Below, piece after piece: positions 11,147 to 21,740 of a stretch of DNA of 64,000 nucleotides; position 1 is the first letter of the stretch; the number at the start of each line of letters is the position of its first letter. The stretch covers positions 124,001 through 188,000 of the forward strand of contig PUDQ02000005.1 in the NCBI GenBank assembly GCA_002964805.2, given 5' to 3'. The stretch comes from Trametes villosa (Eukaryota > Basidiomycota > Agaricomycetes > Polyporales > Polyporaceae). A program made the position numbers and the translations under genes. The notes under the pieces were generated by a model, which saw only the letters and a program-made list of their open reading frames with translations, made no database searches and was not told the DNA's origin.

Positions 11147-12361
11147 ATGCCTGCGGCAGCCCCGACACCCAGTCCCTCACCAGCGGTGTACCCTCCCCCA
11201 TTGCCGCCGGGAGCTGTGTACGTCGCAGCGATCGAGCCCTCGCTGAATCTCGTGCTCATCAGCACGGTGTGGTCGGCGTTCCTCGTCCCCGTCGCGATCA
11301 CGCTGTTTTTCTTCTCCTCGTCGGCGACGCGCCGCCAGCCGCTGTTCATCATGAACTTCCTAGCCGTCCTCTTCGGGCTCGCCGAGGGCGCGACTGGCCT
11401 CTATATCCTGGTGCGCTGAGCTCCCACTCGCTGCTGTTCCACCCACGCCCAAGCTCACAGCGCATGCGCGAAGACGAGGGCGATATTGGCGCGGCCGGTT
11501 AGTCCACACATGGACACGGTGTTCGCGTCAATGACGATCGTCGTCCCCAACTTCGCCGAGCTCGTGCTGCTTTTCCGGGTCCTCGCCGTCTACCCGCCGC
11601 GCTTGCTCTCCTGGCGCCACAGGATCGGGATCTACGCACCTATCGTCGCATTCAAGGTCGCGCGCACGACGAATTTCGCAGTGTTCATCGCACGCTGGGC
11701 GCAGCTCAACAGAAATACGGTAAACCCGCTGTTGACAGGGCAGCAGGCGTGGGGTCTCCCGAACGCGAAGATTGAGTGATTCGTCCAATTCTTCGATACT
11801 ACGTGAGTGCTCTGCCCCGGCCTCAGCTGCGAGGAAACCCACTCACGGCTACCAAGATACGTCTCTACTCTCTTCCTGGCGCGGCTGCGAACAAGCACCA
11901 GTCAGAGAGAGAGCCCCGCGATAATCAGCGACACGCGTTCTCGTTAGTGTCTTCTCGCGCCTCTTCGTCAGCGCTCAGGTACTGACATCCCCGTCATCTA
12001 TCCAGACACCTTTCCGGCGCGCCTCCGCACGCTCTTCTGGATCGCGACGTCGAACTTTGTCCTCCCGGTGCTGCTCAACCTCGTGCAGCTCATCTACATC
12101 TTCCGGGACCCCGAGTACCTGCACGGCACGTACATCTTCATCGTCAACAACTACGTGCAGATCATCGGCGTGCTCCTGGCCATGCTGTGGTCGAGCGGGT
12201 CGCAGTGGACGCTCGATCACCGGACGCGGCAGGAGGGGGCTGAAACCGAGATACAGTTCGTGCGGGGGAGCGCGCGCGAGCAGCTCACGGAGGAGATATC
12301 GGCGACGCTGCATTCTACCACGGGGTCCGTGGAGCAGCTTCAGGATAAGGAGCCCGTGTAG
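11147..12361 (+). pseudogene. 7TM membrane protein gene with one in-frame TGA
   Basis: Four exons: 11147-11410, 11474-11802, 11857-11942, 12006-12361. The frame closes at 345 codons if TGA at 11777-11779 is read through. Helices follow the order seen in a basidiomycete family of uncharacterised seven-helix proteins: LNLVLISTVWSAFLVPVAI, FIMNFLAVLFGLAEG, FAELVLLFRVLAVYPP, IVAFKVARTTNFAVFIA, YVSTLFLARLR, TLFWIATSNFVLPVLLNLVQ and VNNYVQIIGVLLAMLW. The TGA stands where relatives have Trp in KIEWF-FD, which needs a single G-to-A change, so the copy is probably inactive or polymorphic. No frameshift or other stop is present, so the lesion looks recent. It is a paralogue of the partial gene at 41-689. 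Function unknown. Confidence 0.7.
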
Positions 12362-12752
12362 ACTCGGTTCAGTAAGCATCAGCGCACGCTTTTAGGCTAG
12401 GTAGTGCTGCACTCCCACAGAGGGCAGACCGCGGCCGTCCGTCAAAAGCGCCGGCGCGTCGGCTGGTTGTGTATACCTGTGAGTGTGGGCTACATATCTG
12501 ACGCCGAGTTGCTATCTTCTTCCAGAGAGAGCCGGACGTGCGTCTGCCAGCTTCCCATGATCTACCCTTCTATAGCGCGCGGGCGATCAGAACATGCTGC
12601 ATCGGGTAGCACCCGATGGCCATGAGAAATTTAGTCGGACTTGTGTTTGTCGCGGAGCTGCTGACCTGACGCTTGGTTGTGTTTCCGAATGCCCGTCGCC
12701 CCCGCGGGTTCGTAGCCATCTATGATCCTGGACGTCCACTACCTGCATCGGA
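12362..12752. other. Intergenic, no gene seen
   Basis: About 0.4 kb, presumably the promoter of the GMC oxidoreductase gene. No coding frame or clear regulatory motif was recognised. Confidence 0.4.
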
Positions 12753-14882
12753 ATGTCTAGCGTCCCCGAGCTGAACCCTCACGACGTGGGTACCCCTCTC
12801 CCTATTGACCCCACTGTTCCGATCGAGACATACACGTACGACTATATCGTCGTCGGCGGTAAGCACTTCACGACGTCGTATCGGTCGATATCGGTACTGA
12901 GTATTGTATCCTCTGCAGGTGGTACCGCAGGTTCTGTCCTCGCCTCGCGTCTGAGCGAAGACCCCACCGTCTCGGTCCTCGTCGTCGAGCAGGGCCCGGT
13001 GGCGGACACATGGGCATCGCGCGTGCCGCTTATCTCAGGCAACCCGTACCGCGATGGCACGCTCGCCGCGACATGGTGGTCGCGGCCCATGCCTCAAGTG
13101 GACGGCCGCGCTATCCAGGTCATGCGCGGTGAGGCGCTGGGCGGCACGTCGAGGATCAACGCGTTGTTATACACCAGAGGTAGGCACCATATACGTTGGG
13201 TCGGGCTACGGACTGCGAGCTCTGACCTTCATCCACATTTATTTAGGTCCTCCTGGCGACTATAACAGGTGGAAGGAGCTCGGATGTGAGGGCTGGGGGT
13301 ACGACGATCTAGAGCCGTACTTTCTGAAGTCGGAGACCACTGTCAGCCATCCCTCCTCAAAGTTTCGAGGAAATGAAGGTACGTGATCCTTCAATCGCTT
13401 AACATAGTGTTCTGACCCATTTGCGGTCAGGCCCGTGGGTGAACCAGCAGTGGCGCAACCCCCCATACAAGATCTTCGAACGGTGCGCGTGTTTGGTCTG
13501 TACGTACTGTCCATCTAATGACCTGACACGGCGTCTTGGGTAGAGTGGTTTCAGCCATGGAAGACGCCGATATACCGCATGTGGACGACCTGAACGACCC
13601 CTCCGCCCCGGCCGCAGCCATGGGAGTGCTCGACGTGATCCACGACAGGAGTTTCCAACGCGCATCGACATACCATGCGTTCCTTCCAAGCAGCCTCGCG
13701 CAGGAACGCAGAGCTCGCCTCAAGATCTGCACGAACAGCATTGTGACGCGTCTTGACCTGGCGAAAGAAGATGGCGCCGTAAGAGCCAGAGGCGTGCACA
13801 TCGAGTCGACGAATCCGCGGAAGGCGCGGTTCGCGTACTATGCGAGGGCGCGGAGGGAAGTCGTGCTGTCGGCTGGTGCGCTGGGATCTCCCCAGATCCT
13901 GATGCTGAGGTGAGTAATCGTTGTACGTGCACTCATGAGTGCATGCTGACTCGAGCGTGTAGCGGCGTTGGACCCCGAGCGCACCTGGAGGAGAAGAACG
14001 TGCCGGTGGTACTCGATATCCCTGCAGTTGGGGATCATTTGGTTGGCCTCAGCCTATGTAACACGCGACGGTGTCTGACTTTCAACACAGCAAGATCACA
14101 TAGGCGTCTCGCTCACATATGAAGTGCCCCTCTCGGACTCGCTGCACCAGCTCGAGAACGACATCTTCTCCGCGATCAAGGCCGTGTTCACCTACCTCTT
14201 CACCGGCCGCGGTCTCTTCTCCAGCCCGTTCCAAAGTGTTACCAGCCTCATCCCGACGCGCCTCCTCGACGAACGTTCCAGTTGCATCATTGCGGCCGAT
14301 CCCTCCGCGCTCGACGCATCAGTCCCGGCGAACAGGCCCGACTTGGAACTCATGCCGCTCGCGAACAACTGCACTGATGCGGACATCCCGGGCAAGGGCA
14401 TATTCACGCTCCTTCCGACGCTTATCCTCCCGAAGTCGAAGGGCCGCGTGCGCCTCGCGTCGAATAATCCGCGGGAGCGGCCAGACGTTGAACTCGGGTT
14501 CCTCACCGACCCCGCCGATTACGTGCCCCTACGGAAGGGCGTCCGTTTCGCGCTGCGCATTGCGGACGACGTACGCGACACGGGCTACCCGCTACAAGAC
14601 CTCATCGTTCCTGCCAGCGACGAGGATGATGAGCTCGACGCGTTCATCCGGAGGAACCTGCGCGACTGCTACCACTACACGTCAACGTGTCGCATGGGCG
14701 CGGGTGCTCATGGGGCGCGGCCAAGCGTGGTGGACACGCAATTGCGCGTACACGGGGTACGCGGGCTGCGGGTGTGCGATACATCCGTATTCCCGGAAAT
14801 CGTGGTGGCGCACACCATGGCGCCGGCGGTGATGGTCGCGGAGAAGTGTGCAGAGTTGATCAAAGCGGCCGCGAAGCTCTGA
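12753..14882 (+). CDS. GMC-family FAD oxidoreductase (choline dehydrogenase/alcohol oxidase-like)
   Basis: Flavoenzyme of the glucose-methanol-choline family, which oxidises alcohols or sugars; the substrate cannot be told from sequence. Exons: 12753-12858, 12919-13179, 13247-13378, 13431-13482, 13544-13909, 13963-14041, 14091-14882, giving 595 aa. It starts with the dinucleotide-binding motif VVGGGTAGSVLASRL, followed by GGTSRINALLYTRG (the usual GGSS-N region), LSAGALGSPQILMLSGVGP and VGDHLQDH. It ends with the active-site histidine in CYHYTSTCRMG and a second histidine in VVAHTMAPAVM. No signal peptide is seen, unlike secreted aryl-alcohol oxidases, so it is probably intracellular. It is the only intact member here; relics of close relatives lie between the DUF6533 genes. 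Confidence 0.92.
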
Positions 14883-15486
14883 GTGAGCTGCTTTGAGTGT
14901 TTATCGAGGTCTAGGGGTTATTAGCAACGAGAATTTGCGTAGTCCTAGGTTAGTTCTCTGCAGTCTTTACATCAAGCTCGAAGGCGTCATACTCGGAATG
15001 GAATCCCCAGAGTAACTCCAGGCTTGAGTTGGAGGCAAGGGTAAAGTTGTTCGGGCGGTGGCATCGTCGAAGAACTTGCCACGAGCAAGAAGATCTGAGA
15101 GGCCGAAAAGCGTGGAACGTCCTGAAGATATAACGAGGTTCTTAAATCAATGGATGCAAGCCAATACAAAATTTAGCAGGCATAGTCGTAGGATTGGTGC
15201 CCACTGGTTTGAAAGAGGTCTGAGCAGGCGAGCACACTTGCTTAGAATTCGGCAAAACCCGGCGAATCTTCGCCGTCTCGTGGTGCTAAGCGCCCGTGCC
15301 TTTGGGTGCTGGAACGACGATGCTACGGTATTCATCTATCCTCTTCATGAGCCACTATCTCCAAAAACTTGGTGCTCAACTCACGAGCTCTTTATGCGCA
15401 AATCAAGCGGGACCCGGCATGCACTTTATGGCGTCATGTCGACGATCTTTTCCGCAAATCACTAGCAGACCCTATGCGTGATCATG
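14883..15486. other. Intergenic flank of the LINE insertion
   Basis: About 0.6 kb between the GMC gene and the LINE target site. No recognisable gene. Before the insertion this joined directly to 34809 onward, upstream of the first DUF6533 gene. Confidence 0.4.
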
Positions 15487-15502
15487 GAGGCGGAGACTTC
15501 TC
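15487..15502. repeat. LINE target-site duplication, 3' copy (16 bp)
   Basis: GAGGCGGAGACTTCTC is present here and again at 34793-34808. This copy abuts the T7 run (poly-A on the minus strand) that ends the LINE; the other abuts its GGGGGCTCC 5' end. Confidence 0.85.
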
Positions 15503-15680
15503 TTTTTTTGGCGGTGCTCAAGTGGGCGCGGCTCTTCGCGAGCCTTCCCATTGATTGCAAGCTACGGGGTATGAGCCCCTGTGCTACGTATGCTACCAGC
15601 CCCGGGGGAAATGCTTTACGCACGCAACACTGAGAGCGCTACAGTGTGGGACTCCCCATCCGAGCGCGCAGGCGGGCGCC
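15503..15680 (-). other. LINE 3' untranslated region
   Basis: 178 bp between the ORF2 stop and the A7 tail (T7 at 15503-15509 on the plus strand). No coding content. Confidence 0.6.
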
Positions 15681-18600
15681 TTACGTGATCGCGGGTCTAC
15701 CCACTAAAACCACCGGTGTCCGAGTCCAGTCAGATGGTAAGTTACTCTCGTCCTGCAAGGTCCCAGCCCATGTGCCTAGTACTACCTCCAGCTGTAGGGC
15801 AGCTTTACCGGCGGTCCTAGGGTTGGTCAGTGCACAGTCCATAGCTAACCTTTTGTTCAACGCATGTAGCCACCTTCCGGTCACCTCATCCGGCGTCGCG
15901 GCGCGAGGCTCGGCATTTGCGCACCCCATGACGCGTTCGCACCTCAGGACCCACACCAGGTACGCAGATTCACTAAGTACTATGCGCGTGAGGCGCGTGC
16001 GGTGCGCATCCGGGCTCTTGTCGCTATCGCACACCGTGTAAGTGTGGCACCCAAGGACGAGGGGTAGCGAGATGTCCGGTAGCACAACGCCTCTACGCTC
16101 TAGCAGAGCCCGGGCTAATGCCCAGGTTGTGCTTCGCGCCGGGGTCAGGCAGTCCGCAAGAATATGATCGAGAGATTCGAGCTCGCCACACGCCGTGCAC
16201 GTAGCTCTCAGCTCGTAGCCAGGAATATTGCTCCAGTACTTCCCGACGCGGAGCGCGCCGTGGAGACCCCGCCACAGGAAATCCCTGCATTTGCGCGAAA
16301 TGATCGGAGCTCGCAGGGATGTCCAGAGCTTAGCAGCAGTAGGCGTCAGGCCCGTAGCAGCAAGGTGTGCCGCTTGGATGTCCGCTATACGCCGGTCAGT
16401 GGCAGGTCTCGCCGGGCGCTGCTTCTGTAGCCTGATCCCCTTGTAAGCAGTTCTCTGTGAGAGTTCCGAGAGAGCTGCACCATGGACGGTGTACGCCTTC
16501 GGCGGGGGCAGGTGCAGCGGTCTGGCGGGCGCTGGCGCAACCGCCCCCTCGCCTGCCAGTCTGTCTGCCTCGTCATTTCCCCGGTTGCGGTCATGCCCCT
16601 TAGTCCATCGCAGCGTTGTTACCGCGCAGCGGGTTCGGAGGAGGGCGGCCACCTCGCGCAGGGGGGCCGCGTTGGTGACTCCTATCCACCCTCTCGCCTC
16701 CCATTTCGGCAGGTGTTTTGTAAGTCCATCAACGACGTACTTAGAATCGCTGACGATGTGGAGGGCCGCGTAAGGAGGGACTTTCCTGTGAGCGACAGCG
16801 ACCGCATAGATTTCTGCGGTCTGGTTAGATTGTTCGTCTAGAGGAACCCTTACTCCTTCGTTCCGCGCATCGGCTTCACCAAACCAGACACCACTTCCAG
16901 CTGTGGCATTCGCAAACCCGTTACGGTGGCACGATCCGTCGGTGAACACCTCAACGTCGGCGTGGGTCACTTGGTAGGGGCGCGGAAGGCGTAGCGCCGG
17001 GGCTTGGATGTCTTCTCCAGGGCAGAAGACGCGAAAAGCCGAGGCAACGGGCGAGTCAGCAGACAGAGACGGGTTAAAAATGATTCGGCCACGGTCAATT
17101 CTCGCAGTGCGGTTATCCCGTACCCTATTCTCGGTAAGCGTTAGGCCGTCCTGATTCTCGTCACGGTCCGGCTTCCACAGCTCATTTATCCTCCTGACCG
17201 CATCTTCCGCAGCAGTCGCGCAGCGGTGCGGGTTCACACATAGCACTAGTTCGCGGTCGCTCACACATGCATCGCAGCCACACGCCGCTGAGGCGCGGTG
17301 GGACGCATTGCACACTCCCCTCAGTCTCTCTGCCACCGAGAGGCATTGCCGAACCGTCCGCACACCGTGTTTGTCTCTCAGACAGCGGGCCGCAGGCGTG
17401 TTCGCCGTGCTTCTGCCCGGCAGGGCGCCCAAATGGTACCACACTGGTAGGTCCATCCTTAGACTTTTTGAGGGGTTCGGTGCCCAGCATCTGACATGGT
17501 ACTTTTCAGCAGCGACGACCATCCTCCTCAGGCAGGCCGGGAGGCCCGCGGCGCGCCTCGTACTCACTTTCCAGGATTGTAAGAAGGTGTTTAGGCGCGC
17601 TCTCATGTCCGTGTTCCGGGACGCAGACGCCGTGGCTCGTGCGAAGAGGACGTCCGCTAGAGCCGCCCACGCCGGCCGACGGAAACCAACCTGCAAGTAG
17701 GTCTTCAGCCACATCAAGTCAATCGCTTCGTTCCTTGACTGTATGTCAAGGAGCTTCAGGCCACCATGGTGGATTTGGTCATACAACTTGTCACGACTCA
17801 CCATGGGGTGGCGGCTGCCATCCCATAGGAATTTGGACGTCATTGCAAGGATAGCCGACTCAACACTCAGGGGCATTCCTTGCGCCATGGTTAGGAATTG
17901 CGTTCGACTTCCAACTTCCATGTTTATCACTAAACGCTTCCCGTTTAGGGACGGTTTGCATTTACTCCATTTGAGCAGGTTTTTCTCAATGGTGTCTAGG
18001 ACGGGCTTCCACGGGCAGGTCTGATCCGTGCCGTTCCCAATCCACGCGCCCAGGGAGCGTATTGCCACGCCGTCGGGCACTATCCGAGCGCCATCCGGGA
18101 TCGTCGCAACACCATTTCCAATGCATCGTGTTGCCACAACCCTCGCCCGGTGAACTGGCGTCCCAATGGGAAGTATCTCCGTCTTTTCTCTGTTGAAATG
18201 GGCGCGCGACGCTCGGCACCACGTGCCTGTTATACGGAGGACTTCGTCATACTGATCGTTCGCACCCAGGAAAACCGTGGTATCATCAGCGAAGAGTTTG
18301 GCAACAAGCCTCTCCGTTTCGCCCGGGATTTGGATGCCATGGATTGTAGAGCATCGTAGAGCACATGCAAGGGGTTCGATGGCGGCGTTGAAGAGTAAGC
18401 ACGACATGGGGTCGCCTTGGCGCACGCCCCTGTGTACACTAAAGAAAGCACTACAGACACCATTGACCATTACGCAGCTCTCCGTGCGCGCGTACAGGTT
18501 CTGGATCATGCGGACAAAAGACGCAGGGAAGTTCATGCGTTCGAGGACACTCCAGAGGTAACCATGGTCGATCTTATCGTAAGCTTTTTCTTGGTCTAGA

Positions 18601-20852
18601 GCAACTATCACGCCATTTACTTCTTCCGCCTCAGCATACTCAAGGACTAGTTGGGTCAGCTTTATGTGATCAAAGATCTTCCGGCCGGGGATGAAACCCG
18701 CCTGGTCCTCATGGATGAGGGAGGGTGCCACCACCGCCAGCCTCATCGCTAGGACCTTCGTCATCAGCTTATAGTCTGAGTTAAGTAGAGTGATCAGGCG
18801 GTAGTTCCCTATGTCACGCTTATCCTTTTTCAGTTTGTAGATTGGGCATATCCACCCCTGGGCGAAGTTCGATCCGGCTGTTACGCCATGGGTCCCTATG
18901 TCGTTAAAAACTATCGCGAGGGCCGCCGCAACATCGAAGGCCGGTCTGTTTTTCTTGGTATCCGCGACGTACCACTTGTGGTATGCTTTCCACAGCTCCG
19001 CGGGGATGCCGTCGAGTCCCGGGGATTTGCCACACGCCGCTATGGTTATCGCGTCCGCTACCTCATCACGGGAGAGGGGCTCCGCCAGTGCCTCATGATG
19101 CTCGTCATCAAGGCTCGCGGTAAGGTGTGCGAGTGCCTCATCGGTGTCTAGCTTGTGTTGCTGATGATCCTCGACAGTGTCCTCCCGTTGGAGGCTATCG
19201 TAGAAGTCTGCCGCAATCTTGCTCATCGTTTTTGAGTGATTCGTGTAGCGTGCCGGCCCAGGCCCGGGCTCGCGCATCGTGAAGAGGGTCTCCGAGGCAA
19301 GCGGCGTGCAAACTTGCCTCGTCCAATACTTGGTAACGGTTTCCGCACGGGTCCAATGTTTTAACGCGGTGTCCCTTCTTTTCCAGCCGAACTTCTTGCA
19401 CTCAAGCTCGGAGATGCGCTTCTGCAAGATTGCCGCACTCCTCCGTGTATCAGCGTCATTCAGAGGCACATCTCCCCCTGACGTTTCGGCGCCGTTTAGG
19501 GTCGTCGCTAGGTCCACCCGTAGTGCGTCTATCTGCTTCTGGATTTTCGGGACTTTCTGCTTCGCACGCTTACGGACAGCCTCCCGCAGGTCCGTCTTGA
19601 AAGTCTCGAAGGCCGTCTGGGGATTTACTTCGGCCGTCCGTACATCCATCGCTGCTAGGTCTCGGGCAAGAGTGTGTCCAAGCTGCTTCATTACCTTCCG
19701 CATGAGGTCGTCTTCAAGAAGATGGGTCGGCATTGCCCATCTACCCTTCCCAACGAAAGGCGCTTTGTGGTTCGCGATCTCGACAGATACTAACTGGTGG
19801 TCGGTCGGCATACCTGGGGAGACGATATCCCAGCAATCGCAGTCGCGCGCCGCCTGTTCGCGCACGTAGATTCTATCCAGGCGGGATTGCGATCCAGTAC
19901 TCTCGTGGAGGTACGTGAAGGCTCTCGTTGAGGGGTTCGCCGTCCTCCATCCATCGACCAGACATTTGGCTCGATACATCTCACGCAGTGCAGATCGACA
20001 TCTTTCATCGTCCTCCCTCGGAGGCGCACGGTCAAAAGCCTCTTCCGCAAGGTTGAAATCACCCAGCATCAAGTCAACTCTACCAAGGTTCATGTCTCTG
20101 AGCGCGGTCCAGAAAGCCGCATTTTCTCTCCTATCGTTAGGCGCGTACACGTTCAAGATGGTGAGTGTGCGCTCATCGCTCCAGGGGATGCTAGCAAGCA
20201 TAGCTCTCCCTGGGAGCACAGTTCGGAAAGATGGCTGACATTCTTTCAGCAGCCTCTTGTTCAGTACAATGGCGACGCCCTTCGCGGCCGTGCTGTTCTC
20301 TTGATCGGGCGAGTATGCCAACGTCAGGTGCCTATCAAAGGTCTCCGTGATCGCCTTTGCTCGATCCTCGTCGAGGTGCGTCTCCTGTAGGGCCAGGATC
20401 GCAATCCGATTTTCTCTAATCAGCTGGTTTATCATCAGCCACTTCCCAGGTGCATTAGATCCGCTGGCTCCAGCAAAACCCTTCATGTTCAAGGACGCAA
20501 CTTTGAGGCGCGCACGCGTCCTCGCCGCTCGTCGCCTGGTACGGGGCCTGGCCTCAGCATCTTCCCCTCCCATACTTCGGGCTCTTTCCCCAGCCACTGC
20601 CGCATCGTCATTTCTACCCCGGCTAGTAGCGTTACCGCCATCGTGCAGCTCCTGGGCGAATGGAGACACGGGCCGAGCAGCTTCGCCACCGTACTCGGTA
20701 CCGCTTTCATTAGGGCGAGGAGCGGCAGGGGTATGGCCTGCCCCTCCAGTGGTCCCGAGGCGCGTCGTCTGTGCCGTTTGTGATATATCCGTTGTGTGAT
20801 CAGAATCAAGTGTGGGGTGGTTCGTAGTTGGTGTGTGTCCCGTGCGGTACAA
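15681..20852 (-). CDS. LINE ORF2: endonuclease - reverse transcriptase - RNase H polyprotein
   Basis: 1723 aa, uninterrupted. About residues 1-114 are a hydrophilic leader. An APE-type endonuclease follows (RLKVASLNMKGF, LALQETHLDED, LMLGDFNLAEE, SRLDRIYV, TDHQLVSVEI). Next is a non-LTR reverse transcriptase (NYRLITLLNSDYKL, DQAGFIPGR, ALDQEKAYDKIDH, GVRQGDPMSCLLFN, active site FADD). An RNase H domain carries the full D-E-D-D set (EVFTDGS, NQTAEIYA, IVSDSKYV, GNDEADRLAG). Near the C-terminus is a Cys-His zinc motif, CTACGELESLDHILADC. It copies LINE RNA by target-primed reverse transcription. All catalytic motifs are present, so the enzyme is probably active or recently so. Confidence 0.93.
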   Translation of the reverse strand: MYRTGHTPTTNHPTLDSDHTTDISQTAQTTRLGTTGGAGHTPAAPRPNESGTEYGGEAARPVSPFAQELHDGGNATSRGRNDDAAVAGERARSMGGEDAEARPRTRRRAARTRARLKVASLNMKGFAGASGSNAPGKWLMINQLIRENRIAILALQETHLDEDRAKAITETFDRHLTLAYSPDQENSTAAKGVAIVLNKRLLKECQPSFRTVLPGRAMLASIPWSDERTLTILNVYAPNDRRENAAFWTALRDMNLGRVDLMLGDFNLAEEAFDRAPPREDDERCRSALREMYRAKCLVDGWRTANPSTRAFTYLHESTGSQSRLDRIYVREQAARDCDCWDIVSPGMPTDHQLVSVEIANHKAPFVGKGRWAMPTHLLEDDLMRKVMKQLGHTLARDLAAMDVRTAEVNPQTAFETFKTDLREAVRKRAKQKVPKIQKQIDALRVDLATTLNGAETSGGDVPLNDADTRRSAAILQKRISELECKKFGWKRRDTALKHWTRAETVTKYWTRQVCTPLASETLFTMREPGPGPARYTNHSKTMSKIAADFYDSLQREDTVEDHQQHKLDTDEALAHLTASLDDEHHEALAEPLSRDEVADAITIAACGKSPGLDGIPAELWKAYHKWYVADTKKNRPAFDVAAALAIVFNDIGTHGVTAGSNFAQGWICPIYKLKKDKRDIGNYRLITLLNSDYKLMTKVLAMRLAVVAPSLIHEDQAGFIPGRKIFDHIKLTQLVLEYAEAEEVNGVIVALDQEKAYDKIDHGYLWSVLERMNFPASFVRMIQNLYARTESCVMVNGVCSAFFSVHRGVRQGDPMSCLLFNAAIEPLACALRCSTIHGIQIPGETERLVAKLFADDTTVFLGANDQYDEVLRITGTWCRASRAHFNREKTEILPIGTPVHRARVVATRCIGNGVATIPDGARIVPDGVAIRSLGAWIGNGTDQTCPWKPVLDTIEKNLLKWSKCKPSLNGKRLVINMEVGSRTQFLTMAQGMPLSVESAILAMTSKFLWDGSRHPMVSRDKLYDQIHHGGLKLLDIQSRNEAIDLMWLKTYLQVGFRRPAWAALADVLFARATASASRNTDMRARLNTFLQSWKVSTRRAAGLPACLRRMVVAAEKYHVRCWAPNPSKSLRMDLPVWYHLGALPGRSTANTPAARCLRDKHGVRTVRQCLSVAERLRGVCNASHRASAACGCDACVSDRELVLCVNPHRCATAAEDAVRRINELWKPDRDENQDGLTLTENRVRDNRTARIDRGRIIFNPSLSADSPVASAFRVFCPGEDIQAPALRLPRPYQVTHADVEVFTDGSCHRNGFANATAGSGVWFGEADARNEGVRVPLDEQSNQTAEIYAVAVAHRKVPPYAALHIVSDSKYVVDGLTKHLPKWEARGWIGVTNAAPLREVAALLRTRCAVTTLRWTKGHDRNRGNDEADRLAGEGAVAPAPARPLHLPPPKAYTVHGAALSELSQRTAYKGIRLQKQRPARPATDRRIADIQAAHLAATGLTPTAAKLWTSLRAPIISRKCRDFLWRGLHGALRVGKYWSNIPGYELRATCTACGELESLDHILADCLTPARSTTWALARALLERRGVVLPDISLPLVLGCHTYTVCDSDKSPDAHRTRLTRIVLSESAYLVWVLRCERVMGCANAEPRAATPDEVTGRWLHALNKRLAMDCALTNPRTAGKAALQLEVVLGTWAGTLQDESNLPSDWTRTPVVLVGRPAIT

Positions 20853-21740
20853 CTATTGCGCAGGGTAAGGGCGTATTAACCGACGTCCACGGCTGGCAGT
20901 GCACTCGAGGGGGAAAATCGGTTCCGGCTGCTCCGCGTCCCCCTTGCTGGCTTGAGCTTCTCAGCACGGCAAGCCATGACCTAAATAGGTCGCCGTCTGT
21001 GTTCTTTAGGGGGGGGGGACTCCAGGGCTTTCCTGTGCTCGAAAGCCAGTAAATTGGGCACCAGGAGGACGTGCACGAGCCATCGCGGCCACAGGTGCGG
21101 ATCCTACGCGCGCTGGCCACGCTAAGTTTTGTGCTCCATGGGTTGGTTCGTCACTCCAACGCACGCAAGGTGGGGTGTACACATATTTGCATCTTTCCGT
21201 TAGTGGGCGAATGAGAGAGGAGGGAGAAGGAAAGCATTTACGGTCGTGCACAGGAGGGCAGGACCGTACGCGTGCGTGCCAGTCCATGAGCCCCGAGACA
21301 TTTGTACACGCACGCCCCCCTCTACCATCTTGTGCCGCTGTAGCCGTTTGTACAAGTCAGATGTATTAGGGGCGCGTGGGGAGAGCTTAGGGCACGGTGC
21401 ACTACTTGGGTGGTAGCGTGCGCGCAAGGGAGGGCAGCAGCGTTACGTAGTGTAGTGTACAGTACCGCAGTCGTTCAGTTTACAGAGAGAGTATTAGTTG
21501 TGTGTACAAGAAAGCGGACACGGGCTACACGCCGTGTTTGCTAGTAAGTGCCACAGAGAGGAGATATGCAGACGTGCGGGCTACCAGAGACTGGAGAGCG
21601 GCCTCAAGAGAGTAAGGGTATGGTACAGGAGGAGAGGGGAGGAAGGAAAGAGGGGGAGCGAGAGGCGAGGTTGGCTAGGAGGGTGTTGCGGGCTTCGCAC
21701 ACCCGCTCACTCGCCGCATAGCGGTCAGGTAGGGCAGCCA
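20853..21740 (-). other. LINE spacer between ORF1 and ORF2
   Basis: 888 bp between the end of ORF1 and the ORF2 ATG, with no conserved frame seen. ORF2 must be reached by re-initiation, internal entry or a separate mRNA; the sequence does not tell which. Confidence 0.5.

Noticed and set aside
15484..15502. ATG just before the LINE target site that would open a ~46-codon frame into 34809-34930 if the LINE were absent
   Set aside because: Short, no family match, and not joined to any plausible exon. Treated as chance.
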